The notes under the pieces: generated by a model
What the model was told of the DNA's origin: nothing
The model's input: only the letters and a program-made list of their open reading frames with translations
Database searches by the model: none
Assembly (NCBI GenBank): GCA_949361645.1
Contig: OX442416.1
Location: 12,943,540 to 13,007,539, forward strand
DNA from: Spongilla lacustris
Lineage: Eukaryota > Porifera > Demospongiae > Spongillida > Spongillidae
Direction: 5' to 3'
Length of the DNA stretch: 64,000 nucleotides
Shown here: one piece after another, positions 25,109 to 31,068 of the stretch
Position numbering within the stretch: the stretch's first letter is position 1
Layout: the number at the start of each line of letters is the position of its first letter
Made by a program: the position numbers and the translations under genes

Positions 25109-26885
25109 TGTATGTTGGTGTGTGGTGTGTGTGGTGTGTGTGTATGTTGGTGTGTGGTGTGTGTGTGTGTGTTGGTGTGTGGTGTGTGTATGTTGGTGTG
25201 TGGTGTGTGTATGTTGGTGTGTGATGTGTGTAGTGTGTTGTGTGTGTGTTGTGGTGTGTGTGGTGTGTGTGCGGTGTGTGGTGTGTTGTGTGTGTGGTGT
25301 ATTGTGTGTGTGGTGTGTTGTATGTGTGTGGTATGTTGTGTGTGTGTGGTGTGTTGTGTGTGTGTGGTGTGTTGTGTGTGTGGTGTGTTATGTGTGTGGT
25401 GTGTTGTGTGTGGTGTGTTTTGTGTGTGTGTGTGTGTGTGGTGTGTGTGTGTGTGTATACATGTACATGTGTTATTTGTTGCATTTGGAGATATACACTT
25501 GTATGTACATGTAGCTGACCCAACACGTCCACTTGTACTGTACACAATGTACATATTGTGCCTAGCTACATGCTGTAAGTGTAAACGGCTACATGCTGAC
25601 AACACAACACACAATGCTGACCATAGTAAACAACACAAAACAATGAAACGGAAGGCCTAGTTCCCAGGTCATCAATATACATAGTGTTTAAATAGAGTCT
25701 CCAGCGCACATCACTCTTCAATGTACATGCGTATATGCCACACTTTTAACAGTGAATGTATATAGGTGCAGTTGACCAATAACATATCATAACTAAAGCC
25801 TGGTCCCCAGACCAAGGCCCCTTATTGTTGTATCACATATTATTTGCCATTGGTAATCATTTGCAGCCACAACTACGCTCTCTTGATTATGTGACTTACA
25901 CGTGTGACATGTTCTTGATCATGTGACATGTGACTTACATGTGAGGCGGGAGCTCAAGCATGTTCTTGCTCTGGTACAGGGAGATGTAATTTTGGCCATA
26001 AACGAGCACAGTCCGATATGGATTGACAGAGACCACCACTGATCCGATGTAGGTCTTGAAAGTGAAAATGAGGACACAGCACATATGATTATTGAATCTT
26101 TTGGTACATACATGTAGCTGTTACATGTACACATTATCCAAGTAGGGTTATGAAGGGAGAGGGAGGGAGGGAGGAGGGAGAGAGGGAGGGGAGGAAGGAG
26201 GGAGGGGGAAGGAGGGAGGGGGAAGGAGGGAGGGGGGAAGGAGGGAGGGGGAGGGAGGGAGGGAGGGAGGTAGAAAGGAATGGAATGACATACAAGATAT
26301 GATTGAATGAAGATGGTTATTCACAGAACATGAGTTACATGATCCACCAAATGTTCATTGTGTACATTCTGTAGCTACTGAGCAGTGACAACTTGGGCAC
26401 AAAAGTGGCATATTTGCTTTATACGCACGGACGCGTAGACAAAGAGTGTGAGAAGAGAGGGAAGGGTGCATAAGGGGGGGGGGGGGGGGAGGCTGGTGGC
26501 GGGAAGAGAGATATATATACATATTTGATCACACATGTAACTTACAGTGTAACACTGGCCGTGTACGTGTAAATTACAGCCCTATGAAGACAGGCGCCCT
26601 CTAGTAGCTCATCGCACCACCCACCCACCACCTGACCCGACCCCCGCGTCAGCTACGATCGATCCCTTTAGCTCCGGCAGCTTAACGCATGGATGCACCA
26701 CAGGCACGCACGTGCTCACGTACATATATGTTCCCGTTGTCGTATCTGGTCTTGAGGTTGCGGACGATGCTGTCCAGCGAGATCTCGTCCAGGAGGACCA
26801 TGTCACCGCATCCGCTCGTCTCCTCGAGGACGCTTGAGTAGCTCGATCCGCTCGAGCTGTTCGAGAGAGTCCCTTTAGCCGCCAT
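1..26885 (-). CDS. class I myosin, MYO1A/MYO1B-like (gene span, 3' end beyond window)
   Basis: This is an actin-based motor that links membranes to actin. Twenty-nine exons join in consistent phase into about 952 residues, and a probable TH1 exon follows at the left edge. Landmarks are an N-terminal extension of about 28 residues, the P-loop GESGSGKT (exon 3), switch I NDNSSRFGK (exons 5-6), switch II DIYGFE (exon 12), an actin-binding region with [12 protein letters not shown] (exons 19-20), a converter region [19 protein letters not shown] (exon 20), seven IQ motifs (exons 22-27) and the TH1 start (exons 28-29). From memory of the family, the motor wording and the gap-free fit of exons 28-29 favour MYO1B/MYO1A over MYO1D. 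MYO1B is about 1,136 residues, so roughly 150-180 residues should lie downstream. The introns hold a Ty3/gypsy element, a foldback element, a piggyBac-like element and several minisatellites. The paralogue assignment is inference, so I give no symbol. Confidence 0.94.
118..1261. other. AT-rich intron-like sequence, no gene seen
   Basis: Apart from the small palindrome at 239-291 I see no supported feature. The 108-residue open frame at 253-579 (+) has no recognisable domain. A TH1-coding exon should exist somewhere between here and 3884, but I could not identify it. Confidence 0.4.
239..291. repeat. 53-bp palindrome flanked by TTGAG direct repeats
   Basis: CCAAGGATTATTGAT at 239-253 is the exact reverse complement of ATCAATAATCCTTGG at 277-291. 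TTGAG stands directly outside on both sides (234-238 and 292-296). This looks like a tiny foldback insertion with a 5-bp target duplication. Confidence 0.65.
1266..3455. mobile_element. piggyBac-like non-autonomous DNA transposon
   Basis: Both ends are flanked by TTAA (1262-1265 and 3456-3459), the target piggyBac elements duplicate. The 13-bp terminal repeat CCTTTAATCTCCA is inverted at the right end. Just inside each end are palindromes built on CCTAGATCTAGG: at 1307-1326 (TGGTCCTAGATCTAGGACCA) with a second near 1285, and at 3403-3420 with a degenerate copy near 3424. The 2.2-kb interior is AT-rich and has no recognisable transposase. It probably lies in a 3' myosin intron. Confidence 0.68.
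2983..3309 (-). CDS. hypothetical 108-residue ORF with two CxxC pairs inside the TTAA element
   Basis: It is the only sizeable frame in the piggyBac-like element. Near its C-terminus are CHKC and, about 40 residues later, CDLC, which could bind zinc. I recognise no family. A piggyBac transposase usually ends in a Cys-rich domain, so a remnant is possible but unsupported. The start at 3309 is arbitrary. Confidence 0.2.
   Translation of the reverse strand: MFSIMVFFVSGDKSIQTLRIHQFAGITAKMGKNFAVDEAVVGKIKRNQICSRRVLHVVGACHKCRINFKWSNDTTTEEKVESVHKDSLAGEIGRYNKQKRCDLCENAE
3460..3883. other. intron sequence, no feature seen
   Basis: This stretch lies between the TTAA element and myosin exon 29. It has a short C-rich run near 3838-3855 just downstream of the exon 29 donor. 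No exon was recognised on either strand. Confidence 0.4.
3884..4015 (-). CDS. myosin exon 29: start of TH1 tail
   Basis: The acceptor TTTCCCAACAG and donor GTAAGA bound 44 codons, phase 0 to 0. The core SPIDKKWP and the ending YHFWR match the SPIDKxWP...IFHLWR block that opens the MYO1B TH1 domain. It joins exon 28 without a gap relative to MYO1B. Confidence 0.9.
4128..4153. mobile_element. Tc1/mariner-like terminal sequence (solo end)
   Basis: CAGTAGCGGTCACAAAAAGT follows TA. Closely related words, identical to each other over about 26 bp, occur at 11291 and 45438. The form CAGTxxxGGCCAAAA is typical of Tc1-type inverted ends. No transposase is seen nearby. Confidence 0.4.
4684..5225. repeat. 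minisatellite, about 13 units of 35-45 bp, acceptor-like on the minus strand
   Basis: The unit contains CCTATCAAAGGGGAGGAGGG followed by a variable TGTGTGTACTCATGTG-like part. On the coding strand of the myosin intron each unit reads CCTCCTCCCCTTTGATAGG, a pyrimidine tract ending in AG. Overlapping Lys/Gly-rich open frames are products of the repeat and not genes. Confidence 0.85.
5472..5715. repeat. 61-bp tandem repeat, four copies
   Basis: Near-identical units begin at about 5472, 5533, 5594 and 5655, each containing GCATAGGGCACTTCCTATAC. The array starts about 10 bp into the intron after the donor of myosin exon 28, and its first bases are related to the donor-proximal sequence. Confidence 0.9.
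5731..5805 (-). CDS. myosin exon 28: IQ-to-tail junction
   Basis: The acceptor CCATTTGTAG and donor GTAAGT bound 25 codons, phase 0 to 0. The peptide starts VRR and ends CGFTWRVM. It has exactly the length of the MYO1B segment between the last IQ motif and the TH1 block and aligns without gaps (VRR, a central A, FT), though identity is low. Confidence 0.78.
5982..9165. mobile_element. 3.2-kb foldback DNA element with nested inverted repeats
   Basis: The ends TAGCCTCATCCCCAGG... and ...CCTGGGGACGAGGCTA are inverted copies, and the similarity continues for several hundred bases (about 5982-6850 against 8215-9165). Inside, 6845-7110 pairs with 7230-7495, and smaller pairs occur at 7625/7745. 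Near-matching 9-bp flanks (agactgaag / ggactgaat, 7 of 9) suggest a Mutator-type target duplication. No transposase was recognised. The ends resemble the TAGTCTCGTACCCAGAC MITEs elsewhere in the window. It lies in myosin intron 27. Confidence 0.78.
9497..9670 (-). CDS. myosin exon 27: two IQ motifs
   Basis: The acceptor TTTGTTCAG and donor GTGAGT bound 58 codons, phase 0. It carries [16 protein letters not shown] and [13 protein letters not shown], two light-chain-binding IQ motifs. Confidence 0.92.
9690..9915. repeat. minisatellite upstream of exon 27 acceptor
   Basis: About five or six units contain TGATGGACAGGCCCCACA plus ACATAAGGGGGACAT, with variable length. It begins about 25 bp upstream of the acceptor, on the intron side. 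Confidence 0.8.
10134..10348. mobile_element. palindromic MITE
   Basis: The left arm (GCATTTTGCACATTTAGAAA, then GCGGTCCCGTGTCTATAGAA) is matched by the reverse complement at 10290-10348 with few differences. The interior is about 60-80 bp. It lies in myosin intron 26. Confidence 0.7.
10396..10482 (-). CDS. myosin exon 26: IQ motif
   Basis: 29 codons, phase 0 to 0, acceptor ACTTGCAG, donor GTAAGG. It contains [15 protein letters not shown]. The acceptor is preceded by a (CA)n tract instead of an ordinary pyrimidine tract. Confidence 0.92.
10491..10560. repeat. (GT)n / GTGTGTAA microsatellite
   Basis: A dinucleotide repeat interrupted by AA that abuts the exon 26 acceptor ((CA)n on the coding strand). 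Confidence 0.9.
10620..10665. repeat. 12-bp tandem repeat GTCCGTACGTCC
   Basis: Three to four copies of GTCCGTACGTCC in an intron. Confidence 0.75.
10782..11130. repeat. diverged direct duplication of about 200 bp
   Basis: CAATGGCAATTGACCGGTGT and the downstream GTAGATTACTGTATGTAAAA and CGTGATT...CACGG motifs occur in the same order from about 10782 and again from about 10984. Confidence 0.7.
11291..11316. mobile_element. Tc1/mariner-like terminal sequence (solo end)
   Basis: CAGTAGCGGCCAAAATAAAA then GTCAC is identical to the copy at 45438. It is preceded by TA. Confidence 0.45.
11329..11415 (-). CDS. myosin exon 25: IQ motif
   Basis: 29 codons, phase 0 to 0. It begins [11 protein letters not shown] and contains [14 protein letters not shown]. 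The donor is GTACAT (weak) and the acceptor CCCCCTCACAG. Confidence 0.92.
11416..11525. repeat. 22-23-bp repeat at the acceptor of exon 25
   Basis: Five units of GTGAGGGGGAGTGGTTGGAT plus CAC/CAG variants. On the coding strand the unit is CCAACCACTCCCCCTCAC, the same string that forms the pyrimidine tract of the true acceptor. Only the exon-proximal copy ends in CACAG. Confidence 0.88.
11954..12022 (-). CDS. myosin exon 24: IQ motif
   Basis: 23 codons, phase 0 to 0, acceptor TCGTTTCAG, donor GTGAGT. It contains [13 protein letters not shown]. Confidence 0.92.
12136..12192 (-). CDS. myosin exon 23: degenerate IQ motif
   Basis: 19 codons, phase 0 to 0, acceptor TTACTTTCAG, donor GTGAGT. It contains [15 protein letters not shown], in which the IQ glutamine is not in the consensus place. 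Confidence 0.88.
12282..12443 (-). CDS. myosin exon 22: end of converter and first IQ
   Basis: 54 codons, phase 0 to 0, acceptor CGTTATCCAG, donor GTGAGG. The peptide [20 protein letters not shown] leads into [12 protein letters not shown], closely matching the MYO1B converter/IQ1 junction. Confidence 0.94.
12681..12756 (-). CDS. myosin exon 21
   Basis: 76 nt, phase 2 in to 0 out, acceptor TCTATTATAG, donor GTAGGA. It encodes (R)[19 protein letters not shown] and matches the YKMLCKQTWPxWKG block of MYO1B. Confidence 0.93.
12885..13024 (-). CDS. myosin exon 20: actin-binding/converter region
   Basis: 140 nt, phase 0 in to 2 out, acceptor TACACACAG, donor GTAAGG. It starts PNDLKEP and contains [19 protein letters not shown], a hallmark of class I myosins. 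Confidence 0.95.
13225..13290 (-). CDS. myosin exon 19
   Basis: 22 codons, phase 0 to 0, acceptor CATCTTTCAG, donor GTATGT. The peptide [10 protein letters not shown]...NPNYIRCIK is the conserved lower-50-kDa segment. Confidence 0.95.
13902..14012. mobile_element. 111-bp palindromic MITE
   Basis: AGTGATTGTAGATACGATAA with ACAC... on the left is matched by its near-exact reverse complement (TTATCGTATCTGCAATCACT) on the right. Both arms continue into TATATTTAGCA. It lies in myosin intron 18. Confidence 0.75.
14058..14113 (-). CDS. myosin exon 18
   Basis: 56 nt, phase 1 in to 0 out, acceptor TTCTGTTTAG, donor GTAAGG. It encodes [18 protein letters not shown], aligning with the KRPPTAGSQFK loop of MYO1B. 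Confidence 0.94.
14333..14486. mobile_element. degenerate copy of the foldback-element end
   Basis: GGCCTGGGATGAGG at the left and GCCTGGGGACGAGGATAC at the right, with CTGAGAACGCGATAG and AAAGTA(A)AAAAGTA between, resemble the 8.95-9.16 kb end of the 3.2-kb foldback element. Confidence 0.45.
14711..14825 (-). CDS. myosin exon 17
   Basis: 115 nt, phase 0 in to 1 out, acceptor GTCTCCAG, donor GTAAGG. It encodes [17 protein letters not shown] and a following helix, matching VxYxVEGFxDKNxDLLY of class I myosins. Confidence 0.95.
14915..15055 (-). CDS. myosin exon 16
   Basis: 47 codons, phase 0 to 0, acceptor TCTCCTCCCCAG, donor GTGGGT. It encodes [20 protein letters not shown] through FRLLHYAAV, the loop/strand segment before VEGF. 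Confidence 0.94.
15201..15254 (-). CDS. myosin exon 15
   Basis: 18 codons, phase 0, acceptor TGCACACAG, donor GTAAGT. It encodes [18 protein letters not shown], the conserved GILAxLDEECLRPG motif. Confidence 0.95.
15312..15508. repeat. 23-bp minisatellite repeating the donor of myosin exon 14
   Basis: Nine occurrences of GGGACATACATG at a 23-bp period (one unit has an extra TA). On the coding strand each unit reads CAT|GTATGTCCC. The exon-proximal occurrence is the real exon 14 donor; the other eight lie downstream in the intron. Confidence 0.9.
15509..15571 (-). CDS. myosin exon 14
   Basis: 21 codons, phase 0, acceptor CCTTTTAG, donor GTATGT. It encodes [20 protein letters not shown], matching the W(T/S)HIDYFNNxxICDLIE block. 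Confidence 0.95.
15698..15802 (-). CDS. myosin exon 13
   Basis: 35 codons, phase 0, acceptor GTTCTCCCAG, donor GTAGGT. It encodes [18 protein letters not shown] and [13 protein letters not shown] (relay helix). Confidence 0.96.
15906..15953 (-). CDS. myosin exon 12: switch II
   Basis: It encodes [15 protein letters not shown]; the donor is GTTAGT. The acceptor is ambiguous. AAAG at 15954 keeps phase 0 with exon 11 as given. The better-looking CTGTCAG at 15958 would need exon 11 to extend 8 nt to a GTCTAC donor, giving [11 protein letters not shown], which resembles the MYO1B wording more. Confidence 0.88.
16100..16305 (-). CDS. myosin exon 11
   Basis: 206 nt, phase 1 in to 0 out, acceptor CTCCTCCCCAG, donor GTAGAG (or eight bases further on; see exon 12). 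It encodes [10 protein letters not shown] and [20 protein letters not shown], the conserved ARDALAKxIYSRLFxWLV block. A Thr in [10 protein letters not shown] probably occupies the TEDS-rule site. Confidence 0.95.
16306..17660. other. intron 10, left part: no gene seen
   Basis: I found no exon here. A small hairpin (AGAGATAAT...ATTATCTCT) lies near 16815-16845. The 68-residue frame at 16577-16783 (+) has no recognisable motif. Confidence 0.4.
17661..17828. mobile_element. 168-bp palindromic MITE
   Basis: The left arm TAAGGTCGACATACACGGGG...GACTTGTCGCATGCAACTCG is matched by the reverse complement ending in CCAGCCTTTA. The arms span about 60 bp with small indels. It lies in myosin intron 10, 140 bp from the Ty3 element. 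Confidence 0.75.
17968..18056 (+). repeat. 5' LTR (89 bp)
   Basis: TG...CA ends, identical to 22027-22115. It is very short for a Ty3/gypsy LTR. Confidence 0.92.
18092..22036 (+). pseudogene. Ty3/gypsy Gag-Pol polyprotein with one in-frame TAG in gag
   Basis: The first ATG is at 18092. A TAG at 18176-18178 breaks the gag frame after 28 codons; from 18179 the same frame is open to TAA at 22034. Counting residues from Met 18230: two CCHC zinc knuckles (about 173-206), aspartic protease DTGAEV (about 252), reverse transcriptase with QMDDVLV (about 526), RNase H with [10 protein letters not shown] (about 675), an HHCC zinc finger and integrase core with SDNGPQF (about 1014) and NGLAER (about 1047). 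No envelope frame. The last codons read through the purine tract into the 3' LTR. One stop in otherwise intact coding may mean recent inactivation, read-through, or a sequencing error. Confidence 0.92.
22027..22115 (+). repeat. 3' LTR (89 bp)
   Basis: Identical to the 5' LTR. It contains the polyprotein stop codon. Confidence 0.92.
22170..22300. repeat. AT-rich tandem repeat with CCTTGTTTGTATAAATTC
   Basis: Five to six imperfect units of about 22-28 bp containing ATTCC(A/G)TAATCCCTTGTTT. Confidence 0.75.
22385..22510. repeat. GGGAAGGTCAGAG-type short tandem repeat
   Basis: Several copies of AAGGGAAGGTCAGAGTGGAC and shorter variants, just downstream of the donor of myosin exon 10. Confidence 0.75.
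22533..22680 (-). CDS. myosin exon 10
   Basis: 148 nt, phase 0 in to 1 out, acceptor TTCTCATGCAG, donor GTGAGC. It encodes [13 protein letters not shown] and [15 protein letters not shown], the LxxVLxLGNIxF block. Confidence 0.95.
23063..23169 (-). CDS. myosin exon 9
   Basis: 107 nt, phase 1 in to 0 out, acceptor CCCTAACAG, donor GTGAGT. It encodes [19 protein letters not shown] and ends in FHATI. Confidence 0.94.
23261..23345 (-). CDS. myosin exon 8
   Basis: 85 nt, phase 0 in to 1 out, acceptor CGCCACAG, donor GTGGGT. It encodes [20 protein letters not shown], the conserved SRVxxQxxGERNFHxFYQLL block. Confidence 0.96.
23397..23410 (-). CDS. myosin exon 7: 14-nt microexon
   Basis: The acceptor CACTGCAG and donor GTAAAA bound 14 nt. 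With the T carried from exon 6 it encodes exactly YLLEK, the invariant link between ISN and SRV. No other sequence between 23346 and 23673 encodes it in phase. Confidence 0.93.
23555..23666. repeat. (CCCT)n / (GGGA)n low-complexity tract
   Basis: CCCTCCCTCCCTCCCC-type repeat. On the coding strand it is (GGGA)n starting about 8 bp after the GTAAGT donor of exon 6. Confidence 0.95.
23674..23737 (-). CDS. myosin exon 6: rest of switch I
   Basis: 64 nt, phase 0 in to 1 out, acceptor CCTCAACAG, donor GTAAGT. It encodes [20 protein letters not shown]. Confidence 0.96.
23742..24085. repeat. minisatellite forming the pyrimidine tract of exon 6
   Basis: About 14-15 units of GGGGAGGAGGAGATGAAGGG (or GATGTAGGG) with indels. 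On the coding strand they read CCCTTCATCTCCTCCTCCCC. The last unit runs directly into the CTCCTCCTCAACAG acceptor. Long Pro/Ser-rich open frames across it are artefacts of the repeat. Confidence 0.9.
24168..24214 (-). CDS. myosin exon 5: switch I
   Basis: 47 nt, phase 1 in to 0 out, acceptor CACCTTCTAG, donor GTAAGC. It encodes [16 protein letters not shown]. Confidence 0.96.
24343..24575. repeat. minisatellite GGCCTGGGGA(A/T)GAGGAA(G/T)GT
   Basis: About ten units of 17-21 bp. On the coding strand each contains CCTCTTCCCCAGGCC, acceptor-like. The array reaches the donor of exon 4 (24583). Confidence 0.88.
24583..24687 (-). CDS. myosin exon 4
   Basis: 105 nt, phase 1 in to 1 out, acceptor CCCCTTCTAG, donor GTGCGT. 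It encodes [20 protein letters not shown] and [13 protein letters not shown]. Confidence 0.96.
24952..25046 (-). CDS. myosin exon 3: P-loop
   Basis: 95 nt, phase 2 in to 1 out, donor GTATCC. The acceptor ATCGGTAG follows a long (CA)n tract. It encodes [11 protein letters not shown] and the ATP-binding loop GESGSGKT, in which Ser replaces the usual Ala of GESGAGKT. Confidence 0.96.
25055..25457. repeat. (GT)n-derived microsatellite, about 400 bp
   Basis: A GT dinucleotide repeat with frequent GG, TT and AT interruptions (GTGTGGTGTGTTGTGTG). It stands directly upstream of the exon 3 acceptor. The long frames inside are artefacts. Confidence 0.95.
25939..26054 (-). CDS. myosin exon 2
   Basis: 116 nt, phase 0 in to 2 out, acceptor CACTTTCAAG, donor GTAAGT. 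It encodes [14 protein letters not shown] and [10 protein letters not shown]...LPPH. Confidence 0.95.
26150..26275. repeat. (GGGA)n-type purine tract
   Basis: GAGGGAGGGAGGAGGG repeat in myosin intron 1, about 100 bp upstream of the exon 2 acceptor on the coding strand. Confidence 0.9.
26724..26885 (-). CDS. myosin exon 1 with start codon
   Basis: The ATG at 26885 opens 54 codons ending at donor GTACGT. The first 28 residues are Ser/Gly-rich ([20 protein letters not shown]) and the motor begins at [10 protein letters not shown]. The ATG was chosen because the frame upstream has no other convincing start. MYO1B also has a short pre-motor extension. Confidence 0.92.
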
Positions 26886-28674
26886 CACAGGTCGTCTGGT
26901 CCCTCCAGCTCTGACTCATGCAGGCTATGTTACTAGCCACTTGCTTATTTATCAATTTGTTTAAAAATCGCTCGTAGAGAAGGCGTGGTTCAGTCGACGC
27001 CCACACACGGCACGTGCACTACACGCTTCTAGCTCCTCCCTCTTCTTAGTGTTGCAGTAGTGTGTCCCTGTGAGCTTCAATGCACTGCTGCACCCTTAAG
27101 GAATAAACCAGGGCAAAACAAATCATTTGCGGTATCCTAGCAGCACGTGAGACCAAATGTAAACTTCATGCATAAATCATGATCATTGTCATGATGTTGC
27201 TGCGCAACTTCATATAGACCCTTTTCATCGCGTGAGCAATGACATTCATTGAAATTAAAATTATTTCTTGTCCGCCTTCTTGGTGCACAACTTACTATAG
27301 GACGGTATGGGCAAAACAAAGCTTTTGGTTATTACTGTACGTTCACAGTAAGTGATATGGGTTTGGTTTTATTTTTTTACAGTGGGCACTTACGTCATTG
27401 CATGGTAAGAATATAAAAGTATTAAGAGACCCAAAACAGGCATAAACAATAAAAACTGTAAATTGCCCAGTAACTTGAGCACCATGATGGCGGACAGCAT
27501 TGAATATGAATTGAATTAACCTCAAATGAATTTCATGAAACTATTATTTCATGTGATTTTTGACGTCATATGAAAGGGTCTATAAATTAAACATATATAT
27601 CAGTGTCCAGAAAGCAACCTGTTCATTCAGAAAAGTAATTCCGTAAAGCACCGGCATAGTTGCACTGATCTAATTTAATCAAGGCCACTAGCATTATTAG
27701 CTAGTTGGACTACGAGAGAAGGTTATACTGCGCATGCGCAAATCTTTGAACACTTGTTGCTACTATTAGTCTTAGGGCGAGCCAGAGGATTAACTGTGGT
27801 CAGTGAGGTTTACTGTAGTGAGGTGAGGGTGTGGTGAGGTGAGGATTACTTTGATATTAAGAGATGATTATTGTGGTGATGTGAGGGTTACTGGGGTGTG
27901 TCGATGTAAGTCTATAAAGCAATCCTCAGCTGAGGAACTCCAGGCACTATTTTGGAGGCATAATTTTAACTCTAAAATTTTAAATAGTGCATGCATGATA
28001 CTAAATTGCAACAGATAATACCAGCATAATGTCGTGCTTCACTATTGCTGTGGCCTAAAACTAATTAACAAAAGCGGTGATCATGCTCTTCTGTTATTGG
28101 TTGCATGTTAGGCTTCAAGTGCAGCGATCAGATCTAGATCTGCCATAAGCATGCAGTTACGCATTTCTTCTATATATATATATATATATAAAATATACAA
28201 ATAAATCCGAGTAAATCAGTCAGAATTTAAAGGACATGCAGCAATCCCTAAAAAATAATCTGTCGTCCATATAGGGGGGGGGGGGGGGGGGGGGAGGGAA
28301 AGATACAATCACATAAATACCGATATATACCCTTGACCTAAAAGAAACCATGCAAGTTCAACGTCTGCCAAGAAGATAGGCCGCCCTAGAGAACATGTGC
28401 TAGGAGAAATGCAACTGACTATAGCAGAACCGCCGAACGCGGGCAACATATATGGTAATACCGTAGATTAAAGTGCGTGTACTATGTATATAATAATATT
28501 ATAATAATATAAGCAGGTACATAAAAAAATTGGCTCCTGTTTGAACGAGTAATATTCGTACTCAAGCGCAAACGTTGAAACCGCAGAAATGCTCTAACAT
28601 TAATGGTTACGAGTCGAATACATGCATATTAATACGCTCGTTTATAATTAAACACGTTATTGTATACATATACC
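26886..28674. other. 5' flank of the myosin gene and intergenic sequence
   Basis: I see no coding region. There is a (TA)n run near 28172-28192 and a poly-G run near 28267-28293. GAGGTGAGG-type short repeats lie around 27800-27900. No core promoter motif was identified with confidence. Confidence 0.4.
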
Positions 28675-30591
28675 AGTGGCGTCCCTAGATGTTTCCACAG
28701 GGGGGCGGGGGCTAATCAAACAGAGGGGCGCCATGGGGGCGTGGCTCTGACTAAACAATTAGGCATGCAGAAATTCATGTTACAATTTATTGAGCAAATA
28801 AATTAATTACAGAAACTGAATGATTAGATTGTGCATGAACTATCCCTACTCCATAAGTAGATTGGATAAATCTATTCTTTTTGGGTGCATCTCGAGAAAT
28901 ATCTCCACAGCTGTGTCATAGTTTACGGCTGGATGTGAGTAATGAATATTCATATGTGCGAACGAAGAAAGCCGTCAACAGGTCATAGAGGACCTTAGCC
29001 GGTTTCTCAGACGACTTAAGGTAGAAAATCTTCGATCTCTCGCAGGTGCAACTAGTGATTGGAAGTGTGCAACCAATTTTCATCAAGCGAAAAATATTAG
29101 GAAACCGCTCTTCATCACAACTGATTAGTGCCGATGCAAGAGTATCCGGACCCTCAATAGGTTAACATACAGACCATTTGCGCTTGAATGCAGTTGACGT
29201 TGCAACTTGCATTTTCGATTCTCAGCCCCACTCAGTTACGTTTTCGCTTCGTGTTCGACATGAAACAGCTTACATGCATGTATTAATTTGTCAATGATGT
29301 CATACGGGCGGGAACTTCACACGAAACATGAACAAAGGTGCTTAATTAATTGACGAGGCGTACGCGCGCATGCGTTTGCGCGTGTCACTGTGTGTGTGTG
29401 TGTCAGTGTGTGGGGGTGGGGGGGGGCACCATAATGCAGGGGGGGGGGGCGCCATAATGCAGGGGGGGGGGGGGCGCCATTAAGCGGGGAGGGGGGGGGG
29501 CGCCATTAAGCGGGGAGGGGGGGGGGGGGGGGGGGGGGGGCATCTGCCCCAAATGCCCCCCCTATGCAGGGCCCGCGGAGGGTATTATAAAGTGGGGGGG
29601 GGGGGGGGGGGGGGGGCAGATATCAATAATACTCATATGTCAGCAATTATTGCAATCTAATGTTCCTTCGCACCTCCCTACATGTGGAAGTTATTCATAG
29701 AAACGCGCATACAAATATACATGTATAAGCCAAATCAGTGCACAATAATATTGATCCTATACCAAAATGTCACTTTCGATTTCTATAGAGCGAACCCACT
29801 GAGAGGCACCTTAGAGGCTTGGACCAGGCCAATATTAGCTGTAGTATAGCTAAGTTATTGAATCTAATTTGATTCATGCTTGTGCGAAGCCACGTTTTCA
29901 GGCGACGAGCGGTCGAAAAAGATCTTTCACTAATAACTGCATCAGTAGTAGCGGGATAGACTAAGATCAGTTTAAATCAGTATAGTAACAATCCGCTCCT
30001 AAATTAGCCCTTTTCACATTGGTCAATGCTTTGAAAAGCACTGTAAATTTCGTGGAATGATTAAAATCCTCCATTTGGCAAGTAGGAACTTTGTTTCGGG
30101 CAGTTCTTTAATAATTTACCCTCAAATTCTGCTAGCATATACACGCGTATGGCAAAACACATTCTCATTAGTCTCTTTCTGCCGATATCTTTCGGATTAA
30201 GCATGGTTGGAAGAACGTAGCTATGGCCTATGCTATACACTGCTTCTTTTAAGGAGGTTCGCCCAGACCGGCCGGGCAATTAGAATTCGAATCCAATCGG
30301 TTGGCTATATCTATAAAAGACAAGCAAATATATTTATTTTTCGGAGTTTCCTTCGTCAAGCAAACAATCAAATCACTGTCAGAATCAAGCGTCAAGCACT
30401 GCACAATAACAAAAGAACAAAGTCTACGTATAAGATTGATGGAGCCGCCGCACGCCTGCATGCGCGTGTACATGTACTTGTACAAATAAATAATATTATC
30501 GGCCAAAAAAGTGGGGGGGCAGCTGCCCCCCTTGCCCCCCCCCCCCCCCCCCCCCCCCCGGTTCCGCGGGCCCTGCTATGGGGACGCCACT
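28675..30591. mobile_element. DNA element with 11-bp inverted ends and poly-G blocks
   Basis: AGTGGCGTCCC at 28675 is inverted as GGGACGCCACT ending at 30591. Next to both ends are G/C-rich blocks. Between 29400 and 29620 are repeated poly-G runs with GCGCCAT(A/T)A motifs. The ends resemble hAT-type termini (CAGTGGCG...). I found no matching target duplication and no transposase, so the class is inference. Confidence 0.5.
29405..29617. repeat. poly-G tandem region
   Basis: Runs of 10-25 G separated by GCGCCATAATGCA or GCGCCATTAAGC units. Strong G-quadruplex potential; the length is probably unreliable in the assembly. Confidence 0.85.
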
Positions 30592-30862
30592 AGTACTGTA
30601 TACACATGTATACACATCACGGCTGTTACAATTGGACAAAAAGGGTCATAATTAGAGCACAGGAAAAAGATTTACGGTTCAACAACCGCTTTCCCTTTAC
30701 AAGCTCATTAAAGTTTCAACTTGAGGTTTCCGCAGCCAATCGATGTAATGCGAATAAAATTGCAACAAACGGTAACTAGAACTAGTCCTCTTATTAGATT
30801 TAGCCTCACGCATCCATTAGCCTCGAGTGGCGCACTGCATTTCGTTCCGCGCATTAGATGCT

Positions 30863-30976
30863 TAGTCTCGTACCCAGACCCAGATTCTCACAGCAGCGGA
30901 TGGATTACATCACCGCCACGTAGCGGTGATGTAATCCATCCGCTGCTGTGAGAATCTGGGTCTGGGTACGAGACTA
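30863..30976. mobile_element. 114-bp perfect palindromic MITE, 9-bp target duplication
   Basis: Arms of 54 bp, starting TAGTCTCGTACCCAGACCC, are exact inverted copies around CACGTA. The flanks ttagatgct and tacgatgct match at 7 of 9 positions. The 9-bp duplication suggests a Mutator-type (MULE) transposase acting in trans. Confidence 0.88.
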
Positions 30977-31068
30977 TACGATGCTTCTTTTTAGGCGGGA
31001 AAAGTAGCATAAAATCACGACTGTGTAGCTTTTTTTCCGCCCTTATAAGTGCTTATAGTGGTATATCT

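Noticed and set aside
24992..25660. 200-codon Cys/Val or Thr/His frames in the (GT)n region
   Set aside because: Dinucleotide repeat artefact next to myosin exon 3.
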